From positions 1,116,001 to 1,180,000 of the forward strand of contig JAIOUW010000001.1 in the NCBI GenBank assembly GCA_019931105.1: 64,000 nucleotides of DNA, given 5' to 3'. Source of the DNA: Flavobacteriaceae bacterium NBU2977 (lineage in GTDB: Bacteria; Bacteroidota; Bacteroidia; Flavobacteriales; Flavobacteriaceae). The translations under genes and the position numbers were made by a program. Below are positions 36,902-45,438 of this stretch, one piece after another. Position 1 is the stretch's first letter. Each line of letters starts with the position of its first letter. The notes beneath the pieces are model-generated. The model was not told the DNA's origin, ran no database searches, and worked only from the letters and a program-made list of their open reading frames with translations.

Positions 36902-38671
36902 ATGCAGTTGCTAAAACATATCAGATGTCCTGATGATCTTCGTAAACTCAAAGAAGAAGATCTACCGCTACTTGCCGATGAACTTCGCGACTTTATCATT
37001 GATATCGTTGCGGTCAAAGAAGGTCATTTAGGGGCGAGCCTTGGCATTGTTGAACTGACCATTGCCCTACACTATGTATTCGATACCCCGAACGATAAAT
37101 TGGTTTGGGATGTCGGCCATCAGGCTTACGGGCACAAAATATTGACGGGGCGAAAAGAAATTTTCGATACCAATAGGCAGCTTGGGGGCATTAGTGGTTT
37201 CCCGAAACGAAGCGAGAGCGAATATGATGATTTCGGTACCGGGCACAGTTCAACTTCAATTTCTGCCGTTTTGGGCATGGCCATTGCCTCGCAATTAAAA
37301 GGTAAGCACGAAAGACAACATATCGCCGTCATCGGTGATGCTTCCATTGCAGCTGGAATGGCCTTTGAGGGCCTCAACCATGCCGGTGTGACCGATGCCA
37401 ATATTTTAATAGTACTGAACGACAATGCCATTGGAATCGACCCCAGCGTGGGGGCACTGAAAAAATACCTGACCAATGTGAAAAGGGGCGTTGCCAAAGA
37501 TGAAAATATTTTCGAATGTCTCAACTTCGACTATTATGGCCCTGTTGACGGCCATGATCTAAATGCCCTGCTCAGCGAACTCAAAAGGCTAAAATCGGTC
37601 AAAGGCCCTAAATTGCTACATGTTATCTCCACCAAGGGCAAAGGCCTGCAACAGGCTGAAAAGGATCAAGTTACTTATCATGCCCCAGGCAAGTTCGATA
37701 AGAAAACAGGTGAACTGGAGAAAAGATCCGCCGACGGACTACCGCCCAAGTATCAGGATGTATTTGGACATACAATGGTTGAACTGGCCCATCAAAACAA
37801 AAAAATTGTAGGGATCACTCCTGCCATGCCTACCGGTAGTTCTTTAAAATATATGATGGAGACCTTTCCCGACAGGGCATTCGACGTCGGTATCGCCGAA
37901 CAACATGCCGTTACCATGGCTGCCGGAATGGCCGCGGAAGGCCTGATACCATTTTGTAACATATACTCCACTTTTTTACAACGGGCCTATGACCAAGTCA
38001 TTCATGATGTGGCCCTCCAAAATTTACCCGTTATCTTTTGTCTGGATCGTGCAGGCATCGTAGGCCAAGATGGAGCTACCCATCATGGCATGTATGATCT
38101 TGCCTACTTGCGCTGCATACCGAACCTTATTATTTTTGCCCCCTTGAACGAAACCGAACTCCGCAATATTATGTATACGGCCCAGATGGGATTGCAACAT
38201 CCGATCGCGATACGTTATCCAAGAGGTAGAGGCGTCGTTACGGATTGGAAATTGCCCTTCGAAATAATTGAAATGGGAAAAGGGAAGGAGTTAAAGAAAG
38301 GTTCGAAAATTGCGATATTATCCGTCGGCCATATCGGGAATATGATTTCCGATTTAATCGAACGTCTTGATTTCAAATCACTTATCGGACATTATAATAT
38401 GAGATTTGTCAAACCCATCGACAAGCATCTGCTACAAATGGTCTTTGACCAGTACGAGTATGTAATCACCGTAGAAGATGGTTGCAAAATAGGTGGTTTT
38501 GGCAGTGCCGTTTTAGAATCGGCCAACACCATGGGCCTAAAAAAGAATATTAAAATATTTGGGGTTGAAGATGTTTTTGTTGAACATGGAACTGTCGAAG
38601 AACTTCACCAAGTTGCGGGCATTGACATTTTGACCATCGAAAAATATTTAAGCTCCCTTGTCAATAAATAG
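36902..38671 (+). CDS. dxs: 1-deoxy-D-xylulose-5-phosphate synthase
   Basis: A 589-residue thiamine-diphosphate enzyme. VWDVGHQAYGHKILTGR near residue 60, GTGHSSTSISAVLGMA near 113, the ThDP/Mg motif GDASIAAGMAFEGLNHAG near 143 and FDVGIAEQHAVTMAAGMAAEG near 325 identify it, as does DRAGIVGQDGATHHG. It joins pyruvate and glyceraldehyde 3-phosphate, the first step of the MEP isoprenoid pathway. It is slightly shorter than the E. coli enzyme. Start: ATG at 36902 rather than a TTG two codons upstream. It is directly followed by a DUF3078 gene (1-bp gap), an arrangement that suggests one transcript. Confidence 0.97.
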   Translation: MQLLKHIRCPDDLRKLKEEDLPLLADELRDFIIDIVAVKEGHLGASLGIVELTIALHYVFDTPNDKLVWDVGHQAYGHKILTGRKEIFDTNRQLGGISGFPKRSESEYDDFGTGHSSTSISAVLGMAIASQLKGKHERQHIAVIGDASIAAGMAFEGLNHAGVTDANILIVLNDNAIGIDPSVGALKKYLTNVKRGVAKDENIFECLNFDYYGPVDGHDLNALLSELKRLKSVKGPKLLHVISTKGKGLQQAEKDQVTYHAPGKFDKKTGELEKRSADGLPPKYQDVFGHTMVELAHQNKKIVGITPAMPTGSSLKYMMETFPDRAFDVGIAEQHAVTMAAGMAAEGLIPFCNIYSTFLQRAYDQVIHDVALQNLPVIFCLDRAGIVGQDGATHHGMYDLAYLRCIPNLIIFAPLNETELRNIMYTAQMGLQHPIAIRYPRGRGVVTDWKLPFEIIEMGKGKELKKGSKIAILSVGHIGNMISDLIERLDFKSLIGHYNMRFVKPIDKHLLQMVFDQYEYVITVEDGCKIGGFGSAVLESANTMGLKKNIKIFGVEDVFVEHGTVEELHQVAGIDILTIEKYLSSLVNK

Positions 38672-38672
38672 T

Positions 38673-39812
38673 ATGTACAAAAAAATTGCACTAAGTTTTT
38701 TCTTGTTTTCTTCATTGAATATCATTTGGGCTCAAGATACCATTCCACCTTCAAAGAAAGCGGATACGGTCTTAATTGAAACTACCATCGACACGATGGC
38801 AATAGATACGACGGTGGTCGACACTTTGGTCATCAGAAGAGAACAGGAAAGAATCAAGGACATAAAAAAAGGGGTTACCCTAAATACTTCGGTTATTTCC
38901 TTTAAGAAAACGAAGCCCTTGGACAAAGAGTATAAAAAGTTTCAAGTGCCGTCGTTCTGGCAAAAAATCAACCTATTGGGACTTAATTTTAGCGAAGTGG
39001 CGTTTGTCAATTGGAATGCGGGGGGAAACAACTCAGTATCCGCCTTGGCAAATATCCGTTTCGAACGAAATTACAAGTTTCGATATATTCAATGGGAGAA
39101 TTACCTCGAAATGCGCTATGGTCTCAATGCCCAAGACAACCAAAAACTGCGGAAGACAGATGATGCATTACGCTTTAGTTCTACGTTCGGTTACCGCAGG
39201 GATACCATTAGCAATTGGTACTATTCTGCCAAGGCCAATTTCAATACACAGTTCTCGAACGGATATAAATACCCCGATAGAACCGCGCCCATTTCACGGT
39301 CACTATCGCCCGGATACTTCTTTCTAGGGGCAGGTACCAGTTATATTTCTGAAGGACGTAAATTCAATCTTTATATTTCACCCCTGACTCAAAAAGCGAC
39401 CGTCGTTCTTGACCAAGACCTAGCCGATAAAGGCGCTTTCGGTGTGGAAAAAGCGGTTCTCGATGCCGATGGCAATGTAATTCAAAATGGGAAGAACCTT
39501 TTTCTCGAGCTTGGTTTTCTTGTCACCAACCATTGGGAAACCCAAGTTGCCAAGAACATAGCCTTAAAACATAGAATAAACCTATATACCGATTATTTGC
39601 GCAAATTCGGCAATATAGATGTAGATTGGGAGCTGAATATGGATCTACAGGTGAACGAATATATCGTCACGACAATCGGCACTCATTTGATATATGACGA
39701 CGATATTCTTTTTGATCCGGTAAAAGATGCCGATGGAATTGTGATCGATCCCGGAGAGCCCCGTATTCAATTCAAGCAATTATTGGGGGTCGGGGTGTCG
39801 TATAATTTCTGA
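38673..39812 (+). CDS. DUF3078 outer-membrane protein
   Basis: A 379-residue protein with a signal peptide (FLFSSLNIIWAQ). After a threonine/aspartate-rich stretch (TIDTMAIDTTVVDTLVI) comes FWQKINLLGLNFSEVAFVNWNAGGNNSVSALANIRFER, the hallmark of DUF3078 proteins, then alternating strand pattern to the terminal GVSYNF. This is an outer-membrane barrel of unknown function. Its ATG begins 1 bp after the dxs stop codon, so it is cotranscribed with dxs. The upstream TTG inside dxs is not needed. Confidence 0.9.
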   Translation: MYKKIALSFFLFSSLNIIWAQDTIPPSKKADTVLIETTIDTMAIDTTVVDTLVIRREQERIKDIKKGVTLNTSVISFKKTKPLDKEYKKFQVPSFWQKINLLGLNFSEVAFVNWNAGGNNSVSALANIRFERNYKFRYIQWENYLEMRYGLNAQDNQKLRKTDDALRFSSTFGYRRDTISNWYYSAKANFNTQFSNGYKYPDRTAPISRSLSPGYFFLGAGTSYISEGRKFNLYISPLTQKATVVLDQDLADKGAFGVEKAVLDADGNVIQNGKNLFLELGFLVTNHWETQVAKNIALKHRINLYTDYLRKFGNIDVDWELNMDLQVNEYIVTTIGTHLIYDDDILFDPVKDADGIVIDPGEPRIQFKQLLGVGVSYNF

Positions 39813-39829
39813 GATTCTGCAAAATAACG

Positions 39830-39860
39830 AAAGCCTTCCCGAAGGGAAAGCTTCCGCTTT
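39830..39860. terminator. Candidate two-way terminator between DUF3078 and DUF5777 genes
   Basis: AAGCCTTCCC (39831-39840) pairs, with one mismatch, with GGGAAAGCTT (39844-39853). On the minus strand the mismatch becomes a G-T pair. Tails are CCGCTTTTC on plus and CGTTATTTTG on minus, both weak. Confidence 0.4.
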
Positions 39861-39918
39861 TCATAGCAATTTCTCTCTTTGGCCCGAGAGCAGGGCTACT
39901 AACAGTCAAAAACTTACT

Positions 39919-40818
39919 TCAGTTTTGTTTTGCTTTTTTTACTTGAAAGGCCCTTGAAATATTGAATCCGAAATGGATATCCCCATTAAAAAAACCACCG
40001 TTGGTTTCGGCGATGAACCCTTTTTCGATCATCGACACCGCATTGGTAAAGACGAGTTGGAAGATGTGGCCCCCCGTCTCGATATCGACCCCAAAAGCAA
40101 TCGAGTTCTTTACGTCGATTGATTCAAACGGATTCAAATTATAGTAATACTCCCCGTTAATAGAAACGCGCTGGCTTATTTTAATACGCGTACCAATGCC
40201 AAGTGCTACCATATCGTGCGGGTCATTATTCTCGGATACCGTATTAAAATGAATGAATGTGGGCATTAACTGTAATGAGACATTCGGGCCAAATTTTCTA
40301 GCCACCAATATTTGACCGGTATAGGTCAGCCGTTCACTAAAGGTGGGTTTGTTCTCTGGCAAGTAATCTTTTATCGTCTTTGCGGTTGTGCTACCAAAAA
40401 GTGTCATGCCAAAAGGAAATGGGTTTTCGCCCGACTTTTGTTGAAGCAGCCGGTATTTTCCATAGATATCAAAAGTCTTTTCGAACGAGCTGCGCCCAAC
40501 GGCCAAGGTGAGCCTATCGTTCAAAGCATATTCAAAACCGAATCTTATGTTCGAATCATCAAGGCCAAAGAGTTGGTCAAAACCGGAATTTATGCGACCG
40601 AAACGGTGAGAAATCAAAAATTCCAAAACTCCCGTTTTACGGGTCTCTACAGAGTGCCCGTTCAACAATCGCGTGCCGTTAAAAGTGCCTGAAACCGTCA
40701 AAGTGGTGTCTGATGCCTCTTCCTCCAAAATGGATTCCAAATCTTGGGCCAAGTTCTTGAAAGGCAACACCGAGACAATGATGAATAAAAAGAGATAGTT
40801 CTTCATACGATTATTCAT
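39919..40818 (-). CDS. DUF5777-family outer-membrane beta-barrel protein
   Basis: A 299-residue protein if started at the ATG at 40818, which overlaps the YceI gene end by 8 bp; an ATG four codons later (40806) also gives the full signal peptide (MKNYLFLFIIVSVLPFKNLAQ). The mature part has barrel-like strands with family phrases (VLEFLISHRFGRINSGFDQLFGLDDSNIRFGFEYAL, PFPFGMTLFGS). In this operon it follows YceI, an OB-fold protein and a heme lipoprotein. DUF5777 has no known function; neighbours suggest an envelope process with redox parts. Confidence 0.85.
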   Translation of the reverse strand: MNNRMKNYLFLFIIVSVLPFKNLAQDLESILEEEASDTTLTVSGTFNGTRLLNGHSVETRKTGVLEFLISHRFGRINSGFDQLFGLDDSNIRFGFEYALNDRLTLAVGRSSFEKTFDIYGKYRLLQQKSGENPFPFGMTLFGSTTAKTIKDYLPENKPTFSERLTYTGQILVARKFGPNVSLQLMPTFIHFNTVSENNDPHDMVALGIGTRIKISQRVSINGEYYYNLNPFESIDVKNSIAFGVDIETGGHIFQLVFTNAVSMIEKGFIAETNGGFFNGDIHFGFNISRAFQVKKAKQN

Positions 40819-41362
40819 AGGGTTTGTGATGTAGTTCAAATGATACCTTAATGGTCTTTGCAATGTTATTTGCCACTATGGCCGGAATCTTAATCTTAAA
40901 ATCGGCGACATCTACCTTAAAATCGCCTTTTAAGATAATCTCGTCATCCATCATTTTTATATCTACCATGGTGCTGATTTCCTTTTTCTCGCCATGAACG
41001 GTCAAGGTACCGACTATTTCGGTCGCCGTATTGGTGCCATCAATTTCATTTAGGTTCTTTATCTCGCCCGAGAAAGTAGCCTTAGGGTACTTGTGCGATT
41101 CGACATAGTTCTCATTGAAATGCTCTTGCATCAAGGCCTTTTCGAACATGAATGAACGCATCAAAAGCTGAATGGCAATCTTACCCGTGGTGGTATCGAT
41201 TATGCTCAAGACCTGATTGTTATCGGCCTTGATATCTTCTACGATCGAATGCGAAAAAAAAGATACAAAACCTTCTTTGGTAAGAAACTTGTCTTGGGCA
41301 CTTGCCATATTCACGGCGGACAACAAAAAAAACAATCCGAAAATTTTTGCCATAAATCTCAT
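40811..41362 (-). CDS. YceI-family periplasmic protein
   Basis: A 183-residue protein with a signal peptide (FLLSAVNMASAQ). The YceI lipocalin-like domain is seen in GFVSFFSHSIVEDIKADNNQV, MRSFMFEKALMQEHFNENYVESHKYPKATFSGEI and EIVGTLTVHGEKKEI, the last being the usual family end motif. Members bind isoprenoid-like lipids. The ATG at 41362 overlaps the stop codon of the OB-fold gene (ATGA), showing translational coupling. Another methionine three codons later is possible. Confidence 0.9.
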   Translation of the reverse strand: MRFMAKIFGLFFLLSAVNMASAQDKFLTKEGFVSFFSHSIVEDIKADNNQVLSIIDTTTGKIAIQLLMRSFMFEKALMQEHFNENYVESHKYPKATFSGEIKNLNEIDGTNTATEIVGTLTVHGEKKEISTMVDIKMMDDEIILKGDFKVDVADFKIKIPAIVANNIAKTIKVSFELHHKPYE

Positions 41363-41781
41363 TCTACTATAGTACATCTTACCATTATTACATCTAGCAA
41401 ATATCCTGTGCAGATGCCCTTTATGCCGATATCCTGTCCAACTTTTAAATTCAAAACCTTTCCGTTTTCTTCCGGTAACAAATGGCAAATAATACTGGAT
41501 TCGGAATCTTCATCCTTTAAAGTAATCACGCTGTTGCCCTTTAGAGTAGATACTTCAAAAACCCTTCCTTTTACCAAAATTACACTTTCAGAGTATTTTT
41601 CATTGGTAGCAATTTCATTTTCCTGATATTCATCGATTAGGTTTTGCGCGGTCAAAACGTACGATGCTTCCGCCTGCTTGACATCTAGATGGGGTTTATT
41701 GTACCAATAAATCGAGGCCAATAGCAAAGGTATTGCCAGCAGTAAAAAACCTAGTATTATATTAAACCGTGTACCTCTCAA
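41359..41781 (-). CDS. Membrane-anchored OB-fold protein (tRNA_anti-like)
   Basis: A 140-residue protein with one N-terminal helix (FNIILGFLLLAIPLLLASIYW), followed by a short linker and an OB fold: VILVKGRVFEVSTLKGNSVITLKD, SSIICHLLP, LKVGQDIGIKGICTGYLLDVIMVRC. This is the pattern of the tRNA_anti-like family, whose role is unknown despite the name; it is a periplasmic domain here. It is coupled by ATGA to the YceI gene and is 12 bp downstream of the heme lipoprotein gene. Confidence 0.8.
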   Translation of the reverse strand: MRGTRFNIILGFLLLAIPLLLASIYWYNKPHLDVKQAEASYVLTAQNLIDEYQENEIATNEKYSESVILVKGRVFEVSTLKGNSVITLKDEDSESSIICHLLPEENGKVLNLKVGQDIGIKGICTGYLLDVIMVRCTIVE

Positions 41782-41793
41782 ATCAATCGTTTT

Positions 41794-42150
41794 TTAATTG
41801 TTCATGGCTCCGTCATCCACCCAACACTTAATTGCGGTTATTTCGGCCATGGTCAAACTACCCTCTTTGGGCATTGCCCTTGATTGTGTAACATCTTTTA
41901 TCAAACCCGCGATACCGGCAACACCATTGTATGTTGTAAGATTTGGCGCAAAAGGCTCACTACCGTCGCCATTATGGCAGGGCATACAGTTCGAATCGAT
42001 CAAAGGCCTGATCGTTTCGCCGTAAAGCACCGGAGTTTCGCATTCGCCATCAACCTGTATTTCTTCATTTTCGACGTTATACTCACACGACAATATCGTT
42101 AATGCCATTGTGCCTATTGTCATACTCTTAAGTATTACTTTAATTCTCAT
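41794..42150 (-). CDS. Small monoheme c-type cytochrome-like lipoprotein
   Basis: A 118-residue protein with lipobox ILSC (MALTILSCEYNVE). One heme motif CMPCH is in IRPLIDSNCMPCHNGDG, and a possible distal methionine is in SRAMPKEGSLTMAEITAIKCWVDDG. It resembles the cytochrome c domains found in Bacteroidota heme lipoproteins with a predicted position at the periplasmic or outer surface. Second gene of a five-gene operon, 19 bp after the Yx(FWY)xxD-repeat lipoprotein gene. Confidence 0.85.
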   Translation of the reverse strand: MRIKVILKSMTIGTMALTILSCEYNVENEEIQVDGECETPVLYGETIRPLIDSNCMPCHNGDGSEPFAPNLTTYNGVAGIAGLIKDVTQSRAMPKEGSLTMAEITAIKCWVDDGAMNN

Positions 42151-42169
42151 ATAGGTTTAAAGATAAAGA

Positions 42170-43774
42170 TTAGTCCGTTAGGGGGCTGGTACCGGTATTT
42201 AGGATCGGCCAAACCCCCGGGGAAGGGAAACTGATTCCTTTATTGTCGCCACGTGCCTCATCTTGTCCGAAATAATATAATGGCCAACCTTTATACGTTA
42301 ATTGGGTTCTACCAAAGACATCGATGGCGCCAAAATCGGCAGCGTTGAATATGCTGGGTATTTTGTCCAAAGTGATTTCAGCGATGGGCCAGACCGAGTT
42401 ATTGGAAAAATCCGGGTTGGTGAAATTATTAGTGTCTTTGGTATCATTGATAAACCCGTAAAGTGTTCTTCCATCTATATCGGTCATATAAAATGTTGCC
42501 CCATCACCAGGAGAATAATCCCCTAAATAATTTACTCCATCATGACCCACCAATTGAGCACTGACATACATTAAGGAATAATCGGGTTTGGCGATATACC
42601 ATACATTGTTCACAGCATCTCCATTAGTGTCACCTGCGGCCGAATCACCTACAAAATAATACAAGGGCCAACCCTTATAGGTGGTTTGCTTCGAACCATC
42701 GGATCGGTCGATTGTTGCAAAATCAGAGCTATCCAATCCATCATCGACAATAATATCTTCGCTGTAAAAAACGGGCCATGTGTTCAAACACCCATCAATG
42801 CATTGCGATGTTTCCTTTGAATCTAGAGAAAAAAAGTATAATGATATACCCTCGGCATCGGTCATAATACTTCCGAAGCCGGGATCCTCTGCAAGTTTGA
42901 CCGTGCTCTGTGGTGCCGGCGCGATTTCTGTGTTCAAATTCGCTATTGGCCATACCCCCGGAGCCGGAAAACTAATCCCTTTATTATCTCCACGAGCTTC
43001 GTCCTGACCGAAATAATATAATGGCCAACCCTTATATGTCAGCTGTGTTCGGCCAAAAACATCGATCGTGCCGAAGTCTTCAACATTTAGAACACTAGGT
43101 ATTTTATCAAGGTCAATTTCGGCAATGGGCCAAACGGCATCGTTCGAGAAATCAGGATTTGTAAAATTATTGGTGTCTTTTTGATCATTGATAAAGCGAT
43201 ACAAGGTATTGCCCTCAAAATCTACGAGATATGTGGTAGCACCATCACCTTGCGTATAGTCTTCCAAATAATTATTGCCATCATGGCCGACCAACTGGGC
43301 ACTGGCATACATCAACGAATAGTCAGGTTTGGCGACGTACCAAATATCGTTGACCCCATCACCGTTGGTATCTCCTTCTGACGTATCGTTGGCGAAATAA
43401 TACAAGGGCCACCCTTTATAAGTTGTTTGTTTGGCCCCGTCAGTTCTATCAATGGTAGCAAAATCAGCAGTATTCAAGCCCGTATCGACTGTAATGGTCT
43501 CTTGAAAGAAAACCGGCCAAGAACTTAGGCAACCATCTAAACACTCTGATGTATCCTTGGTATCGCGCGAAAACAAATAAAGTGATTTTCCTTCGGCATC
43601 GGTCATTATTTTTCCGAATGCAGCATTGTCTATGAGCCTAATTGTATTGGGCGTTGGTTCAGGATTATCAATTGGTTGGCCACCACCCGTCTCTGGCGGA
43701 TCGGGAGCGTCATCTTTACTACATCCAAAGAGCAAAAAAACAATAGTTAGCGTTAAATGGCCTAGATTTTTCAT
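42170..43774 (-). CDS. Lipoprotein with duplicated Yx(FWY)xxD repeats (COG4315 / secreted repeat PF03640 type)
   Basis: A 534-residue lipoprotein (lipobox LLFGC, then a proline/glycine linker). Two halves, about residues 44-281 and 287-530, are close copies. Each half has two kinds of repeat, with the motif aromatic-x-aromatic-x-x-D appearing as YLFSRD, YYFAND, YRFIND, YYFGQD and again YFFSLD, YYFVGD, YGFIND, YYFGQD. TYKGWPLYYF occurs four times. CLDGCLSSWPVF and CIDGCLNTWPVF add a cysteine pair per half. The family's function is not known. It heads the operon with a heme protein, so an electron-transfer or heme-related role is possible. Confidence 0.9.
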   Translation of the reverse strand: MKNLGHLTLTIVFLLFGCSKDDAPDPPETGGGQPIDNPEPTPNTIRLIDNAAFGKIMTDAEGKSLYLFSRDTKDTSECLDGCLSSWPVFFQETITVDTGLNTADFATIDRTDGAKQTTYKGWPLYYFANDTSEGDTNGDGVNDIWYVAKPDYSLMYASAQLVGHDGNNYLEDYTQGDGATTYLVDFEGNTLYRFINDQKDTNNFTNPDFSNDAVWPIAEIDLDKIPSVLNVEDFGTIDVFGRTQLTYKGWPLYYFGQDEARGDNKGISFPAPGVWPIANLNTEIAPAPQSTVKLAEDPGFGSIMTDAEGISLYFFSLDSKETSQCIDGCLNTWPVFYSEDIIVDDGLDSSDFATIDRSDGSKQTTYKGWPLYYFVGDSAAGDTNGDAVNNVWYIAKPDYSLMYVSAQLVGHDGVNYLGDYSPGDGATFYMTDIDGRTLYGFINDTKDTNNFTNPDFSNNSVWPIAEITLDKIPSIFNAADFGAIDVFGRTQLTYKGWPLYYFGQDEARGDNKGISFPSPGVWPILNTGTSPLTD

Positions 43775-43904
43775 AATTTGTGTTCTTTGTAGTTCTATTT
43801 AAAGCCTAAATTAAACCCGTTACCTCACCTGTATCAAATAAAAGACGGTGAACGTGAAAAAATCAAGCTTGAAACCGAATTATTAACCCTAAAGTACTTT
43901 CTCT

Positions 43905-45035
43905 TTGAAAAAAGATAATCTCTACCTGTTCACCTTATTGGCCATCTCGATCATCGTTTTCCTGATCGGCTATTTTAGCATGGCGTATATGGTAAAGGTG
44001 AGTACCAACCAATTGTTGGAGATTCAAATTGAGTCGAGCAAGCGAGAGGCACGTGAATTTGCCGAACTTGTTTCGTCGCAGTTGGCGAACGGAATACCCC
44101 GTGAGGTCGTCGTCGACAACATTCAAAAAAGTATAGAGGGCACCGACATAGAAACAGGTTTCGTATGTATGTTTGATTGGTCAGGGGTAGAAATATGCCA
44201 TCCTGACCCCAATAAGATAGGGCAACAGACCAATCCGAACGAATCATATGTTAGATCTATCGAAGACCAGATCAATTCAGAGGATTTTTATGATCTCTTG
44301 ACCAACAAGAAGTCACAAGGTGGAATCAGGGATTTTTCCAATGAAAATCGAAGCTCTGAGATTATCTACCTGTACCCGGTCAAAAATTCGGATTGGATTA
44401 TCGCGGCCCACGCGAACATTACGAAAATCGAGAAACAGATCAAACAGTTGAAGTTCAACTTTATGTTGGTCTACCTGTTATCGAGTGCCACCATTGTACT
44501 ATTATGCCTTCTTATGGTCCGGTTTTTAGGAAGCTATTACGAAAAGACCTTAGAAACCAAAAATGAAAAACTGGCAGAAGAGGTCGTAAATCTTTCGAAA
44601 CTGAATACCGATCTAGGCAACTATCGCAATCGCATCGCCAAAAAAATAGAGGAGGAAAATCAGGTAGAAAACGACAATTCGGAAGATCAGGTGAAAATTA
44701 AGAATAGGCTGTTGACCTATTCAAAAGACAAACTGATAAGCATCAAAGTTGATGAAATCGCCTTTATCGGCACCGAAAATTCAATCACCTGGATCACCTC
44801 TCTAGATGGTAAGCGCTATAGCAGCAACTCTAGCCTTGATGAGCTCTATAACAGTTTGGATCCCATGCTTTTTTTCAGGGCCAATAGGCAGTACATCATC
44901 TCGGTCCAGGGCATCGATGAAATCTTAAGGTACGGAAACAATCAACTAAAGATAAGGCTGAACCCACCTTCGAGTGAAGCGATTATTATTAGTAAAAATA
45001 AGGCTTCAGAGTTTAAAAAATGGTTGAATATGTAG
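43905..45035 (+). CDS. Membrane-bound LytTR-type transcriptional regulator with extracytoplasmic sensor
   Basis: A 376-residue protein: transmembrane helix 1 (about residues 6-29), a periplasmic sensor of Cache type (FVCMFDWSGVEICHPDPNKIG; YPVKNSDWIIAAHANI), transmembrane helix 2 (186-207), a coiled coil (212-252), and a LytTR DNA-binding domain (266-376) with the signature MLFFRANRQYIISVQGI. There is no kinase or receiver domain, so it is a one-component system that must bind DNA from the membrane. The start is TTG at 43905: a TAA is in frame five codons upstream and no ATG precedes helix 1. It is divergent from the Yx(FWY)xxD operon (130 bp apart), a likely target. Confidence 0.88.
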   Translation: MKKDNLYLFTLLAISIIVFLIGYFSMAYMVKVSTNQLLEIQIESSKREAREFAELVSSQLANGIPREVVVDNIQKSIEGTDIETGFVCMFDWSGVEICHPDPNKIGQQTNPNESYVRSIEDQINSEDFYDLLTNKKSQGGIRDFSNENRSSEIIYLYPVKNSDWIIAAHANITKIEKQIKQLKFNFMLVYLLSSATIVLLCLLMVRFLGSYYEKTLETKNEKLAEEVVNLSKLNTDLGNYRNRIAKKIEEENQVENDNSEDQVKIKNRLLTYSKDKLISIKVDEIAFIGTENSITWITSLDGKRYSSNSSLDELYNSLDPMLFFRANRQYIISVQGIDEILRYGNNQLKIRLNPPSSEAIIISKNKASEFKKWLNM

Positions 45036-45438
45036 TTTAACGGCATTTTTATCAGTGCCGAACCATAGAAGTTCAGTACTAAAATTTCCGTTTCAAGCGT
45101 GATTTTTTCCCCTTCACATAGTTTTATTTGAAAATTGGCATGTAAATTCTTCCCTTTACACCATCAAACAAAAGGTGGTTCCCTACTATTGCCATTCTTC
45201 TTTTGTAAACTTTGGGGTTTCTATTGAAATTCTTTTAAAAAGGATTTTTTAAAACACGAAGTGAGCGAGATTATGACGGTTATTTAAGTCATAGAATCGC
45301 GGCAATTAATGCACAGGTAATATTCTATTTACCGGTGTCAGACAAAAAACTTCCCTAAGCATATTGATTGTTCGTGACGTCTAAGTCGGCGTACGAACAA
45401 AAAATATCGAATATTTAACCATTTTAATATATAATGCA
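45036..45438. other. Gene-free 403-bp region between the LytTR gene and a lipoprotein gene
   Basis: No coding frame of note. It starts with a small hairpin after the LytTR gene (CGGCA and TGCCG) and contains a perfect 8-bp inverted repeat near its right end, listed separately. The rest is AT-rich with no recognised RNA. Confidence 0.4.
45368..45400. repeat. Perfect 8-bp inverted repeat before the lipoprotein gene
   Basis: TTGTTCGT (45368-45375) and ACGAACAA (45393-45400) are exact reverse complements with 17 bases between. It ends 38 bp before the ATG. It may be an mRNA leader hairpin or a binding site; the neighbouring LytTR regulator is one candidate, although LytTR sites are usually direct repeats. 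Confidence 0.45.
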
